A stretch of 64,000 bases of DNA from the NCBI GenBank assembly GCA_034769895.1, contig CM068372.1, positions 433,893,958 through 433,957,957 on the forward strand, written 5' to 3'. The translations under genes were made by a program, and so were the position numbers. Origin of the DNA: Magicicada septendecula (taxonomy: Eukaryota; Arthropoda; Insecta; Hemiptera; Cicadidae). The notes below the pieces were generated by a model. It saw nothing but the letters and a program-made list of their open reading frames with translations, did not search any database and was not told where the DNA came from. This document shows positions 12,380 through 22,879 of this stretch, piece by piece; the first letter of the stretch is position 1; every line of letters starts with the position of its first letter.

Positions 12380-12431
12380 TTATTTCCGATCTGACGATGA
12401 GCTGAGAAGCTTGAAAGCGCTAAGCGGAATA
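12380..12431 (+). ncRNA. Hammerhead-like core, right arm
   Basis: On the plus strand: ttccgat, CTGACGA, extra T, stem gagct/agctt with gaga loop, then GAAAGCGCTA and agcggaa pairing back with one mismatch. AGCGCT is self-complementary, as in minimal hammerheads with a tiny helix III that work as dimers. If active, the predicted cut follows GCGCTA. Confidence 0.42.
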
Positions 12432-12521
12432 ATTTTTCTATAGTGGTGTGCAACAGTGATAATTCTGTTTGTGATTATAACCACTAACACAACTTTCTTA
12501 ATTAAACTATTGAAATAAAGA

Positions 12522-14420
12522 TTAATTAACTTTGCAGTTAACAAAATAAGTTAGTTAAATGTACTAGACTGTATTTTATAAAACAAATGATAAACTTGCA
12601 ATTCTAAAAATAACAATACAAAAAGTTTTAATGTCCTGGAGAGTTGACAAACATAAATTTCCTTAATAGTTAAGTTATGTATTTGTAACAAAATACGTAA
12701 TATTAAGACCAATTAAGTTTAATAAAAATATAGTAATTTATTCTCAAGAAACGGGTAAATTATAGGCCTATATATCGACTGTGTCGTCGCCAAGAAAATT
12801 ACCTACGGTAACTGTGATGGACACTAAATTGCCATCGAACAGTACAGTGCAGAAGAATGTAAATTTATGAAAGCTTCTTTCTTCTTCTTATTGCAATCCT
12901 CTTCTACCGCGCGGTGTAGACGTTGATCAAAGGTCTTGCCACCGTGGTCTCTGAAAGCTTCCTACAAATATATAACTGATAGTAGAAAATATATTGCTGT
13001 GCATTGTAAACAGTTCAATCCTACTTGAGGGGCCGGACTGATTTTGGAAAAGCCTTTGGAGAAGCTTATAAGTTCTCAAAATCTAAAGCTACAGTAACAG
13101 ACAGCGCTAAATATAATCAAGACCATTAACGTTGCATCCATTTACTTACAAAATTAGTCTATATAATTTCAGCTTTTGTCAACGCAATTCCTGCTATTGC
13201 TTAATCATAAATATAACATTACATCTGCTTCTGTAGACATTCATAACAGTTTCTATTATGCCACGGAGTAAAACTGCTGAAATTGTAAGTAGGTCTATTT
13301 ACGCCAACACCGGACACTGTGGACAGGGTACAACACAGCTACGTGGGCAGGGTATAATTGTTGTACTCACAGGAGTAAATTAACACAGGTCAACCGCTTG
13401 CCTAATCAGACTTCAAGAACAGAGTGTGGTTTGTCCAATTTGTAGACTGCAGTGTACAACTGGTGTTTCTCAGATCTACAGCTTCTGTTTAACAGACGGC
13501 CTAATCAGTAATATACATCTGTGGAGCAGTTCTGTTGTATCTTTGTGACTTCTTTGCCTTGGTATCCGTGAAGGCTATTGTACTTGCTTTGTAATCAATG
13601 GTTTCCGAGTATTAATATTAAACTTGGAAACGTGCCTCAAGTTTAGTTATCCAAGTGCCTTGACCTATAATTTGTTTTATTAGTAAATAAGCCAAAAATT
13701 TTGCTAGTATTTGTGGCCGTGATGTACATAAAATTGAAAATTTTAATATTTTAATAATAATTTATATACAAATACATCAATATAATATTGCTCCGAGAAC
13801 CGTATATAGCATCTGACGTCACAATTAAATTGTTGTGTAAGTGACTAAACAACAGCGTAATGAAAATTTATAGTTTTCATTAACACATTTTCATTTCATT
13901 AACACAATAAAATTAAGGCATGCAACAACTCCAGAGCTCGCCAGCAAATTCTACGTTACGACGCCCAGTGTTCAGACTGTACGTGAACAGTCGCACACAG
14001 CTACTATGCAAGTTACCTACCTCTCAGCGTAGAATTATAATATACACGTATAACTACTAATAATAATATACCTATTGAAATATACGCCACTGTATAAACT
14101 TGAACAAATTATTTTGTATTCACTTTACCTGCAGTGTTGAATGAATAATTTTGTATTCTTTCGATGTTCCTACAATGACAAGATTCATGTACTAGAGTAT
14201 GTATAGTTGAGTACCTCCTCTATATGCTTAATAACTTTTGTTGTTTAGTAATTACAGTTTCAGTGACTCTAAACTAATCTGCTAGGTTCTTATACGTAAT
14301 ACATGTCTTATGTATCCCCGGTACGTAAGATCTATTAGTTTATTACTCATCACAGGCAGAAGCTAATTTTATTTTAGCGCAAGCAATTTATTTGGTTCTA
14401 GAAATATGACATTTTTGAAA
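12522..14420. other. No gene recognised
   Basis: AT-rich with scattered GC-richer patches (about 12890-12960, 13290-13500 and 13920-14030) in which I could not recognise a protein or RNA family. Confidence 0.4.
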
Positions 14421-15250
14421 TCTGTGTAATAAAAACGATGGAGATTTAGAGGAATTTACAACGAAAGAAGACTGAGACAAGATAGAGACCTTATCCTGGC
14501 TTTGTTGGATAGAGAGTGGAAGAGGCCCTGAGAATGGGCTCATCCGTAAGAAATAAGTAATTAGTTCCTCATTAGAATTTGAAGAGGGTTTATATTTCGA
14601 AAGGGGTCTTTGACGAAGCAAAGGCAATTCCAAGTGAACGTCGCTTCACTTGAACTCGCTTCTAGAAGTGGAGAGTAAAACCAAAGAGATGAAAATTAGC
14701 TACACAAGAGAAAATGTAAAATAGATAATGAGGGAATCGTGATTGAAAAGTGAGAGTAGTCCAAAACTTCTGTGTTTTAATAAATGGATAATTATTGTAA
14801 GACATGGATGGTTATAGAAATATTTTTAAAAATAACAAAAATAAGCAACGTCTAAGATAACAATTTCATAAATATGGGAAAGTTTTAAGTGAAACAAATA
14901 TGAAGATATGTAAAACTATGTATATATGAAGTTAACACACAAGGAAATTCTTGGATTTAATAGAAAAGTATAGATTAAAAAGTACTGACATAAGAAGATA
15001 AATAGAGATACAAATTTCTCTGAATTTTCAAAGGGAAGACGATTGAATTGGTGAGATTACTTACAGTATAAAGAAGAAATAACAGTTGTGCAAGAATTTG
15101 TAAGGCAAGAATTAAAAAAAGAGGATAGAAAAACCTGAATATACATGACATTTAGTAATTTCTAAACCTTTAGAAAGGAAGAAGATAACATGGAGAGAAC
15201 CAAATAAGAGATAAGAAAAGAATAACAAAAGTTGATAAAAATAAAAACTG
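14421..15250 (+). other. Purine-biased tract
   Basis: Over about 0.8 kb the plus strand is strongly enriched in A and G (many gaagaa, gagata and aaagag runs) and poor in C. No conserved frame was seen. The best minus-strand frame (81 codons, 14388-14633) is unrecognised. It could be an old transcript-derived insertion or simple compositional skew. Confidence 0.4.
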
Positions 15251-15396
15251 ACAGACTCTAACAGACATGGGAGCAATTTGTGGTTTGAAATTTTCCTTTA
15301 TAGCATTCTATCGATATACTTATTCTTATATTCCCAAAATTTATTAATTTCAAGTTTGAAAATTATGATTTTATGTACAGGCGCACATATAATTGC

Positions 15397-15398
<2 letters not shown>

Positions 15399-15453
<55 letters not shown>
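15399..15453. repeat. (GT)n microsatellite
   Basis: An uninterrupted GT run of about 55 bp. The Cys-Val repeat frame over it is an artefact of the microsatellite. Confidence 0.95.
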
Positions 15454-15456
<3 letters not shown>

Positions 15457-18291
15457 TTTAATTTGTTAGGTTCTTGTGTCCTTTTCAATCATCAGATGAC
15501 CGTTCCGAAGTCCGAAGGTAATTCTTGCAACGTACTGGAAAGATCCCAAGATAGTGTTGCATGTGTCGACCTGCATCAATGGTCTGGTATTATTTTATTT
15601 AGCATGAAACGTATCATCAGTTTGACTTTAAAAACCATTTACTGAGACTTTATATGTTACTTTTGTGGCTTTTAAATATTTAAGAGCTTTACTGGAAAGC
15701 TAATTGGTTCTTTTTTCGGTAACTGTAGACTAAAATCTGTATTCCCTTGTAATGAACTCTAATTCAATGTCGCGTTCATTGCCTTTTACAATCCTATTAA
15801 AGGTGGGGAAATCTTTATACTTACTGAAAAGTCAAACGACGCAAAAGTTGTACCGTTTTAACTAAACAGTGACAAACGTTGACTTTTTTGGTACTATAAA
15901 GAAAAATATATTTTATGATACCACGGTATGAAAACACGGTTCAACAAAATTTCAATTTAATTTAAGGAAGATGAAATAAAATAAATCAACATCAACTGTT
16001 TGATAAGTTCGCATGTAATAACAGCAAATATGGCTTCCCTCTAACAATCTTTCATATTCTACATTTACTGCGTCAGTAGGTGGCAATTACTGTTATGAAT
16101 CAATTGTGAATGTTAATGTTTGAATCAACAGCCTGTTACATATGATTATATATGACAAAAGTCAGCGGTATCGTGTTTTATCATAATAGAATCAATACTA
16201 CGATAACGATATTATTAAAATTATGTAATATACTGAAATAAACTATTGTTTGCTAGCAATTTATATGTTCACAGCAATTAATATTGTTTAATGTCATTAC
16301 CAATACATCTGTTAAACAAACAAGCAAAAACCGTCATATTAATGATGTTGTTATGACAGCGTAAATTATCAGACGCCATCGTTAACACCTTCTAACATAT
16401 ATAAACACATGTGCAGATTAAAGGCTTCAGGAAGTAGCAAAGTGGTCTAATAGAAGACAGAGTCCCAACCCTGTGAGTCTCGGACTATGTTAATTATACT
16501 AAAAAGTATAACATTTATTAAAGCTAAGAATGTGGAATAGAATTTTGTCACACAATTAACTCTAAGTAACGTCCACAGTTACTTTGTTTACAACAGTTAC
16601 TTTAAAAAGTAAGCAAAGAATAATCTCAGTTATGGCAAAACGTCTTCAGATATCAACAAGAGTTTTAGAAGTTTACGTAAATTAAATGTTCCTTATTTTC
16701 ACTAGTTTTTATACTAATAGAGGAATAATCTTCTTGTAGAGTGTGACTTCAGAAGGAGTCACGTTGTTTTAGCCAGATACTTAACGATATTATTGATTTC
16801 ATTGATGGCTTGTTTCATGTTTATACATGACACATTTTAATAACATAATTTAATCAACTTTTGAGTGAATAATAATTATTTCATTGATACTGTATGTCAC
16901 TATTTACCTGTATTTCACTTCTGTCAGTCAAAATGTTTCAGTAATTTTTCTGACACTGCAGTCATATGGTTAAAGCATCATGACTCCGCTTGTTTGTTGA
17001 AAGCCACTTCAGTGAATTTAATCATGGTTAGATGAGTACACGCCGGCTAAGGTGGCCGGGAACATCTACAGCAGTAGCAGTATAAATAACGTTCGTCGCG
17101 CTATTATAAGGTAAGAAAAGAATACTTACTGTAAAACTTAAAGTACTTTAAATACTTTTACTCTATCTATCAACTGCTGCGTTTGTGTGTTATAAGGTCG
17201 CAAACCCTTCTGCATGCACTGCGTAGTTACTACTACGCAAATAAACACAATTCGTGTAGTCCTGTGTTTTGTAAAAAAATTTAAGCAATTGAAGGAACCA
17301 ACATTAATAAGTTTTGGAAAAGTTTGTTTAATAAACAGTAAAATTATAGCGTACATTTTAAGAGAAATTTGTTATAAAATAATGAATAAAGGTTACATTA
17401 ACAATGAATACTCTGTTACAGACACAAAATATAAATTATCATAGAGAATAACATTTAATTAAAATAATACTATTCGATGATAACGTCATCAGAAAAAGTA
17501 GTCAGAATTATAACAATTAACCGCGACCTGGCAATAGATCTTCTGATTATTCTTTACAGAACTGATATTCTTTCAAAATATATGATATTTAAAATGATGA
17601 ACAGAACATCGGGTAAATAATCTACAGGTAGTATTATATTGCTTCATAAAGCATGCAAAACTGGGTGTCTGCACAGTTACTTACTGATAGTTCTTAAATA
17701 TTAGCGCTGATCCAAAATGGTTTCTACCACTCATGTTACTATTGTTACGATAAGTACATACATCGTAATCTTAAACACGTATTTAATTACAGAATTCTAG
17801 AGAAAACGATGAGCTCGTTACTTAAATGTCTAACGAACAAAAAACCTATTTCTACTGAAGGTCGGCTAGACAAACAACTGTTCGGTGTATTGTATTAACA
17901 GACAATAATAGAAGTCACATAAATAAATAATTATAATAGTTCGCAACTCAAAGAATGAATTACTGAAAAAAAACCTCTCACTTTCACTAATACCGTTCTA
18001 TTAGTAGCAGTGAATGAACATCCGTTTTGCAGAATCAGAATTACTCGCACTTAAACAGATGGTGTCGGGTCTTATCCGCCGAACTTAATCTTCAACTGGC
18101 TCACGATTGTTGTTAGCAAATGTATTACGGTAATATCAAGCAATGTAACGGAATGCTTCGAGAAATTTTAACAATGTTCTCTTTTATTCGACCTAATGCA
18201 AGGAATCTGCAAGCTCAGGTAGAATTTGTCATAATGTTGTGAACGGCTCAGAAATGCTTTCCTCGTGCTAATTACGCAGTATGATACGACA
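15454..18291. other. No gene recognised
   Basis: AT-rich. At about 16430-16490 a weak tRNA-like string begins with tagcaaagtggtctaa, but no good acceptor stem or B box follows. Nothing else could be supported. Confidence 0.4.
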
Positions 18292-18335
18292 GTTACGTAG
18301 ACGTTACGTAGACATTACGTAGACATTACGTAGGC
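18292..18335. repeat. 11-bp tandem repeat, four copies
   Basis: The unit gttacgtagac and its variants attacgtagac and attacgtaggc are repeated four times head to tail. Each unit holds the palindrome tacgta. Confidence 0.9.
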
Positions 18336-20274
18336 ATTAGAGTTGCACTATGATTACACATACAAATAATCCGAACGTTTTAACAAAAGTTACCCTGCTG
18401 TTGATAAGTAAAGCCAATGAATTATTGTCCTTAATTTTCTGACTTCATTTATGTTTATGGTCTCTAATCATGACCAATTTATTCCACCGTTACATATTCA
18501 ATTATGAAAGTAGATGTCGATTATATTTTATGCATTAATCTTGAAAAAGTTGCATAAAAATGACATAAAAGCCGGGTTATTTTCCTTCTCTTTTCTGATT
18601 CTACTTATGTAAAGTATTCAGGACAAGGTACTTTATGTACCCAAGTAATCTACCTTCTTATGTACCCCTTAATACGTTTTCTTATTTGTTAGTCTTTTCA
18701 AAGTGATTAAGGTTAACTAAAAGTTAGTTATCTGTAAGAGAATTGGCCGTATGCGTGTGAATTTGTGTTTAAAAATAAGATTAAGTTAATCCACCTCTCT
18801 CAGACAATATGTTGTGTGTGTGTGTGCTTGTATGTAACAATAAAAACTAAACTCAAATATAATATCGGAATATACTACTTACTTGAGAAACGCGACATGC
18901 AGGCCTATATATCGTATTGTTCCGAATATGAAAAACGTTAATAGTACAACGTAAAGTGGAAATATTCTTTAGTCCTGAAAGCTACAACACTTAGGCAAGG
19001 AAAGAAATTTCAAAAATTAGCAACATAAATATTGGCTGTAAATAAAGATTGTTATTTACTGTACTTAAATGTTATGTTCGCTACATATGTTATGTCACTA
19101 AATTATTGCCAACTTTCCTGTATTATTATTATTACATGTCGTGTAATGTACATTTAATACATTACTGTTTTAACATTTTCGTAGTTATTTTTATGATCTA
19201 CTTTAAGCATTAAGACGTTCCATAATTTTCAAGTAAAAAAAAAATGAGAAAATATTAATTGGTTTCAACGTGTCTAATATATACTTATACTAATAGAAAT
19301 CTACGTTCTAGGTTCAGCAACAATTGATTAAGGTATTTATCATCATCTATTCCGTTCATATTTTCGACGCAGACTATTATAAACAGTTCTTACAAAACGC
19401 AGTCAAATTCCGAGGGGTCTGCGGCTATTGGTAACTTTATGGCGTCTAACATAAACAAGTTTATTTTTGTAAATGTTTGAGATTTTTAATATGGTTTGCG
19501 TGTGACGACAGTTTTATACTTCACTCTAATTATCTGTATCAAACTTTGTTTCTATGTCATATTTATTTGACATTTATTACGACTTTTGATTTAACAAATT
19601 TCCAATTTTCGTACTAGTAAATTTGTCATTAATAAATGATATAAACCACACGATAAGTTTTAATTTAAAAATAAATTTGTATCAAAACATTTACCATAAA
19701 TTACAATAATAAAATTTAATAAATATATTGCTACAGTACATCTGGGTACGTTACTGTGCATTGTCGTAATTAGTTAAAAAACTGCTAAATTAGAATAAAT
19801 AATTATTATTATTATCAACACCTGTATTGAAAGCTGTGAGTAACCAGGGAACGCGAACGCAGGTCGGTACATGCAGATCACGCCACACACACAGCTAAGA
19901 TTGTGTACAGTGTATTTTATATGTGTGTGTGTGTAAGTTAGTTGAATCCGGCGTGGCGTCACCCCTGAATAAATGTGAATTAAAAACCTAATTTATTTAA
20001 ATTTTATTACGTTCGCAGAAGTTATGACGACACAAATTACGCCACGTTATTACTAATATAAAGACGCACACATGTGCAAAAGTTAGTGAGAAACAAACAA
20101 AGCATTTACATGCATTATAAATAAAAGTCAATAATAATTAGAATAATTAAAATATGAAAAAACTATTAATATACAATTATACATAAGAAAATTACCGATC
20201 GTTTGAACATCGTGTAATAATCAAAAGACTTCGCATGTTGCGAATAAAGTTAAAATAATTACAAAAAATAAACA
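18336..20274. other. No gene recognised
   Basis: AT-rich, with a short GT run at about 18811-18825 and (ATT)n at 19800-19815. No coding motif was seen. Confidence 0.45.
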
Positions 20275-20357
20275 AATCTGTAAAGTGACGCTTAACAAAC
20301 TGTGACAATCCAAATCGTGTACAGAATTGTCGAAACATGATTTTTTGCGCCCGACAG

Positions 20358-20391
20358 TATAAATAAGCGAGGGTCGCCAGCCTCACTCTCA
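20358..20391 (+). promoter_or_regulatory. TATA box and initiator-like site
   Basis: TATAAATAAG at 20358-20367 with TCAGAC starting 31 bp downstream of the box start fits RNA polymerase II core promoter spacing. The matching box on the minus strand near 31190-31200 in copy B supports it as a conserved part of the element. Confidence 0.45.
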
Positions 20392-20422
20392 GACTACTAG
20401 AACTCATCTACAGCCGAAGGCT

Positions 20423-20572
20423 ATGTCAGACAGCGTATTATCCAATGTCGATACCCAGCGGTATAGAAGAGCCATCGGAACTGGACCAGGAGGATCAGGC
20501 GACGGATTCCAGGAGGGCCAGAAGACAATGGAGGATCGACGCTGGACAAGGACAGAAGACGCAGGATCGTAA
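20423..20572 (+). CDS. Small open frame downstream of the TATA box, product unknown
   Basis: A 49-codon frame beginning MSDSVLSNVDTQ and ending TEDAGS. It is hydrophilic and rich in Gly, Asp, Arg and Gln, with no signal peptide or membrane segment. It lies about 32 bp after the predicted start site, so it could be a leader peptide. Its composition simply follows the purine-rich leader, and copy B has no obvious equivalent. I do not recognise it and consider chance more likely than a real product. Confidence 0.2.
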   Translation: MSDSVLSNVDTQRYRRAIGTGPGGSGDGFQEGQKTMEDRRWTRTEDAGS

Positions 20573-20650
20573 CGAGGAGAACCAGAGTATCACCTCATCA
20601 ATAATAAGGTGACACAAAACCATATTACTCGTCAACATGGTTCATGAACA

Positions 20651-21287
20651 ACATTAAAAAGAAAGAATATAAAAAAAAATGAAAAGAGACTATAAGAGAC
20701 TCTATGTACTAATTTTTGGAAATATTAATAAATTATAAATTTTATATTTTTAAATTAGAGTAAGAGAATGTACAAGTTGTGTAATGATTAAAATGATACA
20801 ACTAACAGTACTTGCAATAACACATAATTTAGAAACACCAGCAGTAAATAATTATTGTTTGTTAACACCAGTAGGGAGTGAAACATGGTAAAAATAAATT
20901 TTAATAATTACGTAGTGAACATCCCCTAATCTGTTTTAGTTATAGGTAATATATTACTTTGCTATATGTTGACTGCTGTAGGTATAAACAGTTTGTGTAC
21001 CAATCTAATATCCAATTGCTGATTACTGTTTGTTTAATTAATTAAAATATCATTACATTTAGTAATTTAAATTGTAATACTGTATAAATTAAGTTCTCTC
21101 TTACTATAATTTGCTCGTTTTCTTAAAGATAATTTGAAGATGTAAACAAACTATCATAAGTCTTCACATATAAAATGATACGTACATACGCACGCACACA
21201 CTCACATATAATTACGCACGCAACACGTTCACCCAAATATATAATTGTTTCGTTATGTTTGATATTTCTATTGTATTTCATACACAG
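20651..21287. other. AT-rich, no gene recognised
   Basis: Contains repeated AT-rich words but no motif I can assign. It may be the decayed remainder of copy A. Confidence 0.4.
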
Positions 21288-21325
21288 GTCCTGAAGATGA
21301 CAATAAATATTGTCGAAACGTCGAC
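21288..21325 (+). ncRNA. Hammerhead-like motif
   Basis: GTC, CTGAAGA, one extra T, a perfect 6-bp stem gacaat/attgtc with an aaat loop, then GAAACGTC and GAC pairing back to GTC. All pieces are in type I hammerhead order. ACGT after GAA is self-complementary, as in minimal dimeric hammerheads. As at the other loci, one extra pyrimidine sits between CTGANGA and helix II, so catalysis is uncertain. Confidence 0.45.
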
Positions 21326-22396
21326 GCAAAATAGCTAAAATTTGTATTATTGACCGATCCTCACTAACCATCCACTAAAACATTCGTTGATTGACGGTCA
21401 CTAAAAAATTTAAGGATTTAAAATATAGAACAAAACACATGTACAAACAGAAGTAGGCCTACATCAGAATTTATACACTTACTACATTAAAATTTGTTCT
21501 TTTATATCATCTATAAATATTCTGTTATTTTAAATATTTCTACATATTCTAGTATGCTTTTCTCATAATTATGTTTTATCTAAAATTGAACATTTTTGAA
21601 AGTATTCAAAATAAATGTTTGAGGATAACCACGAATGGAGATTGAAAATCGTTTCACAAATTTACAGTCTTTTGCGATTTGTCTCTTTTGGTTTTTGGAG
21701 ATACCGTATTATAGATGACAAATTAAACATGCATAAGAAATTGTTAATATTGTTTGGTTTAAAATAATATTTATGTAACGTATATGAAAGGTCGCGATAG
21801 ATCGCTGTATTAAATTACTTCAATTTGGTATTCATAAGTTATATCACACAACGAATCTGATACAATGTTACTATAACAGAAAAAGGAATTTTTTTAATAT
21901 TTCTGACTACAGTTACCTATATACTATAGGCTACTTATCTACTGAACTATACCACACTACCATACCATACACGTATAATATAGTTATCTACAGTATTTAG
22001 TACCGATTAAATTATTCAGGAATTCAATTGTAATTATTTAGATGTTTAAGTTGAAATAGTTTATTCGTTCAACGTACCACATTACACATACTAAGAAATA
22101 AAGGATTAATCATGCTACATTTCAAACATTACTTTTTATACAGAAACAGATACTGTAATACATTTTTTTAAAGAAAATTTTTACTATCCTTTGATTGACG
22201 GGAGTAGATTAGTCTCACAAGTAGTCTATATAAAAAGCTTTTTGTAGATAATAGGCACTGTAAAATAATTACAATTAGACAATTTCAATTTTGTCTTATA
22301 ATAACTCTGTGTCTGCTCATAAGGTAGCTTTCATTATAAAGACTACTAGTATTCTTATCTCTTGGAGTAGACACATTTTGGCAAATAACAAATACT
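21326..22396. other. AT-rich, no gene recognised
   Basis: No coding or repeat feature could be assigned. Confidence 0.45.
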
Positions 22397-22400
22397 GTAT

Positions 22401-22875
22401 TGTTACGACGGTCTACTTGGTCGTCGTATGGTACAGTGGAAAACAAAATACAAGGCACAAATTCAGTCACTGACCACCAGCCTTAATTATCACAATTAAA
22501 CAGTTTATAATTAACTCGTACAATATTTCCAGTTAGATTTGTCCACACGCCATAACAATGTCTATTAATAGAGTTTCACACAGTTATTAACACAATACTA
22601 CATCACTTCAACAAACATTCAATCCGCACTAGCAAAAATCGCTCACGTAACTGAACTGGTAACCCGGCTGTTATGGCTTTATATACGCCGCGCTGTACTG
22701 GCTTTGTATACGTCCAGTACAGCTTTGCCTCCTTAACTGCACGCCGGCGGCTTAATGCGTATCTCAAGTGTTCCTGGAACTCACTAGAACCACCTACTTG
22801 ACTGACGCAACAGCTGCCACACTGGACGGGGGGAGTGGAGAATGTTCTGGGTTGTTCGCTAGGCTTCTCGTAACA
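22401..22875 (-). mobile_element. Solo LTR, copy 1
   Basis: 475 bp starting TGTTACGA and ending TCGTAACA, the inverted TG...CA ends of an LTR. It aligns over its length with 25953-26442. On the minus strand it contains a TATA-like tatataaag, giving the likely orientation. Flanking 4-mers are gtat and ctat, a near match to a 4-bp duplication. No internal coding region is adjacent, so it is a recombined solo LTR. Divergence from copy 2 is considerable by eye, so it is old. Confidence 0.75.
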
Positions 22876-22879
22876 CTAT

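Larger units (their letters stand above)
12251..12521. mobile_element. Palindromic retroposon-like element with 14-bp target duplication
   Basis: Two arms of about 97-100 bp (about 12266-12361 and 12375-12470) are near-perfect inverted copies around a 13-bp spacer. The 14-mer tattgaaataaaga occurs exactly at 12251-12264 and 12508-12521, flanking the element as a target-site duplication. Such a long duplication favours retroposition over cut-and-paste transposition. Each arm carries a hammerhead-like core. A diverged relative lies at 33844-34021. Inverted hammerhead-bearing terminal repeats are known in Penelope-like elements, but no protein-coding part is present, so the family remains open. 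Confidence 0.7.
20275..20650 (+). mobile_element. LTR-like element fossil with TATA promoter, copy A
   Basis: A TATAAATA box (20358-20365) is followed at a suitable distance by an initiator-like TCA (20389-20391) and a purine-rich leader. The segment is a diverged match of the minus-strand sequence at about 30780-31290. Both share the upstream stretch ending in TTTTTGC and a TATA box, both contain ggctatgtcag, and both end with a ggtga(c/t)acaaaacc-type motif. I read these as two old copies of one element whose promoter-leader part remains, possibly an LTR. Ends were not found, and the copy is broken and old by divergence. Confidence 0.45.

Noticed and set aside
16430-16492. tRNA-like string with tagcaaagtggtctaa
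   Set aside because: Only the A-box part is convincing. No acceptor stem or B box could be paired, so not called as tRNA or SINE.
17470-17505. Possible hammerhead motif (CTGATGA on the minus strand)
   Set aside because: A small hairpin is present but no GAAA box follows, so the motif is incomplete.
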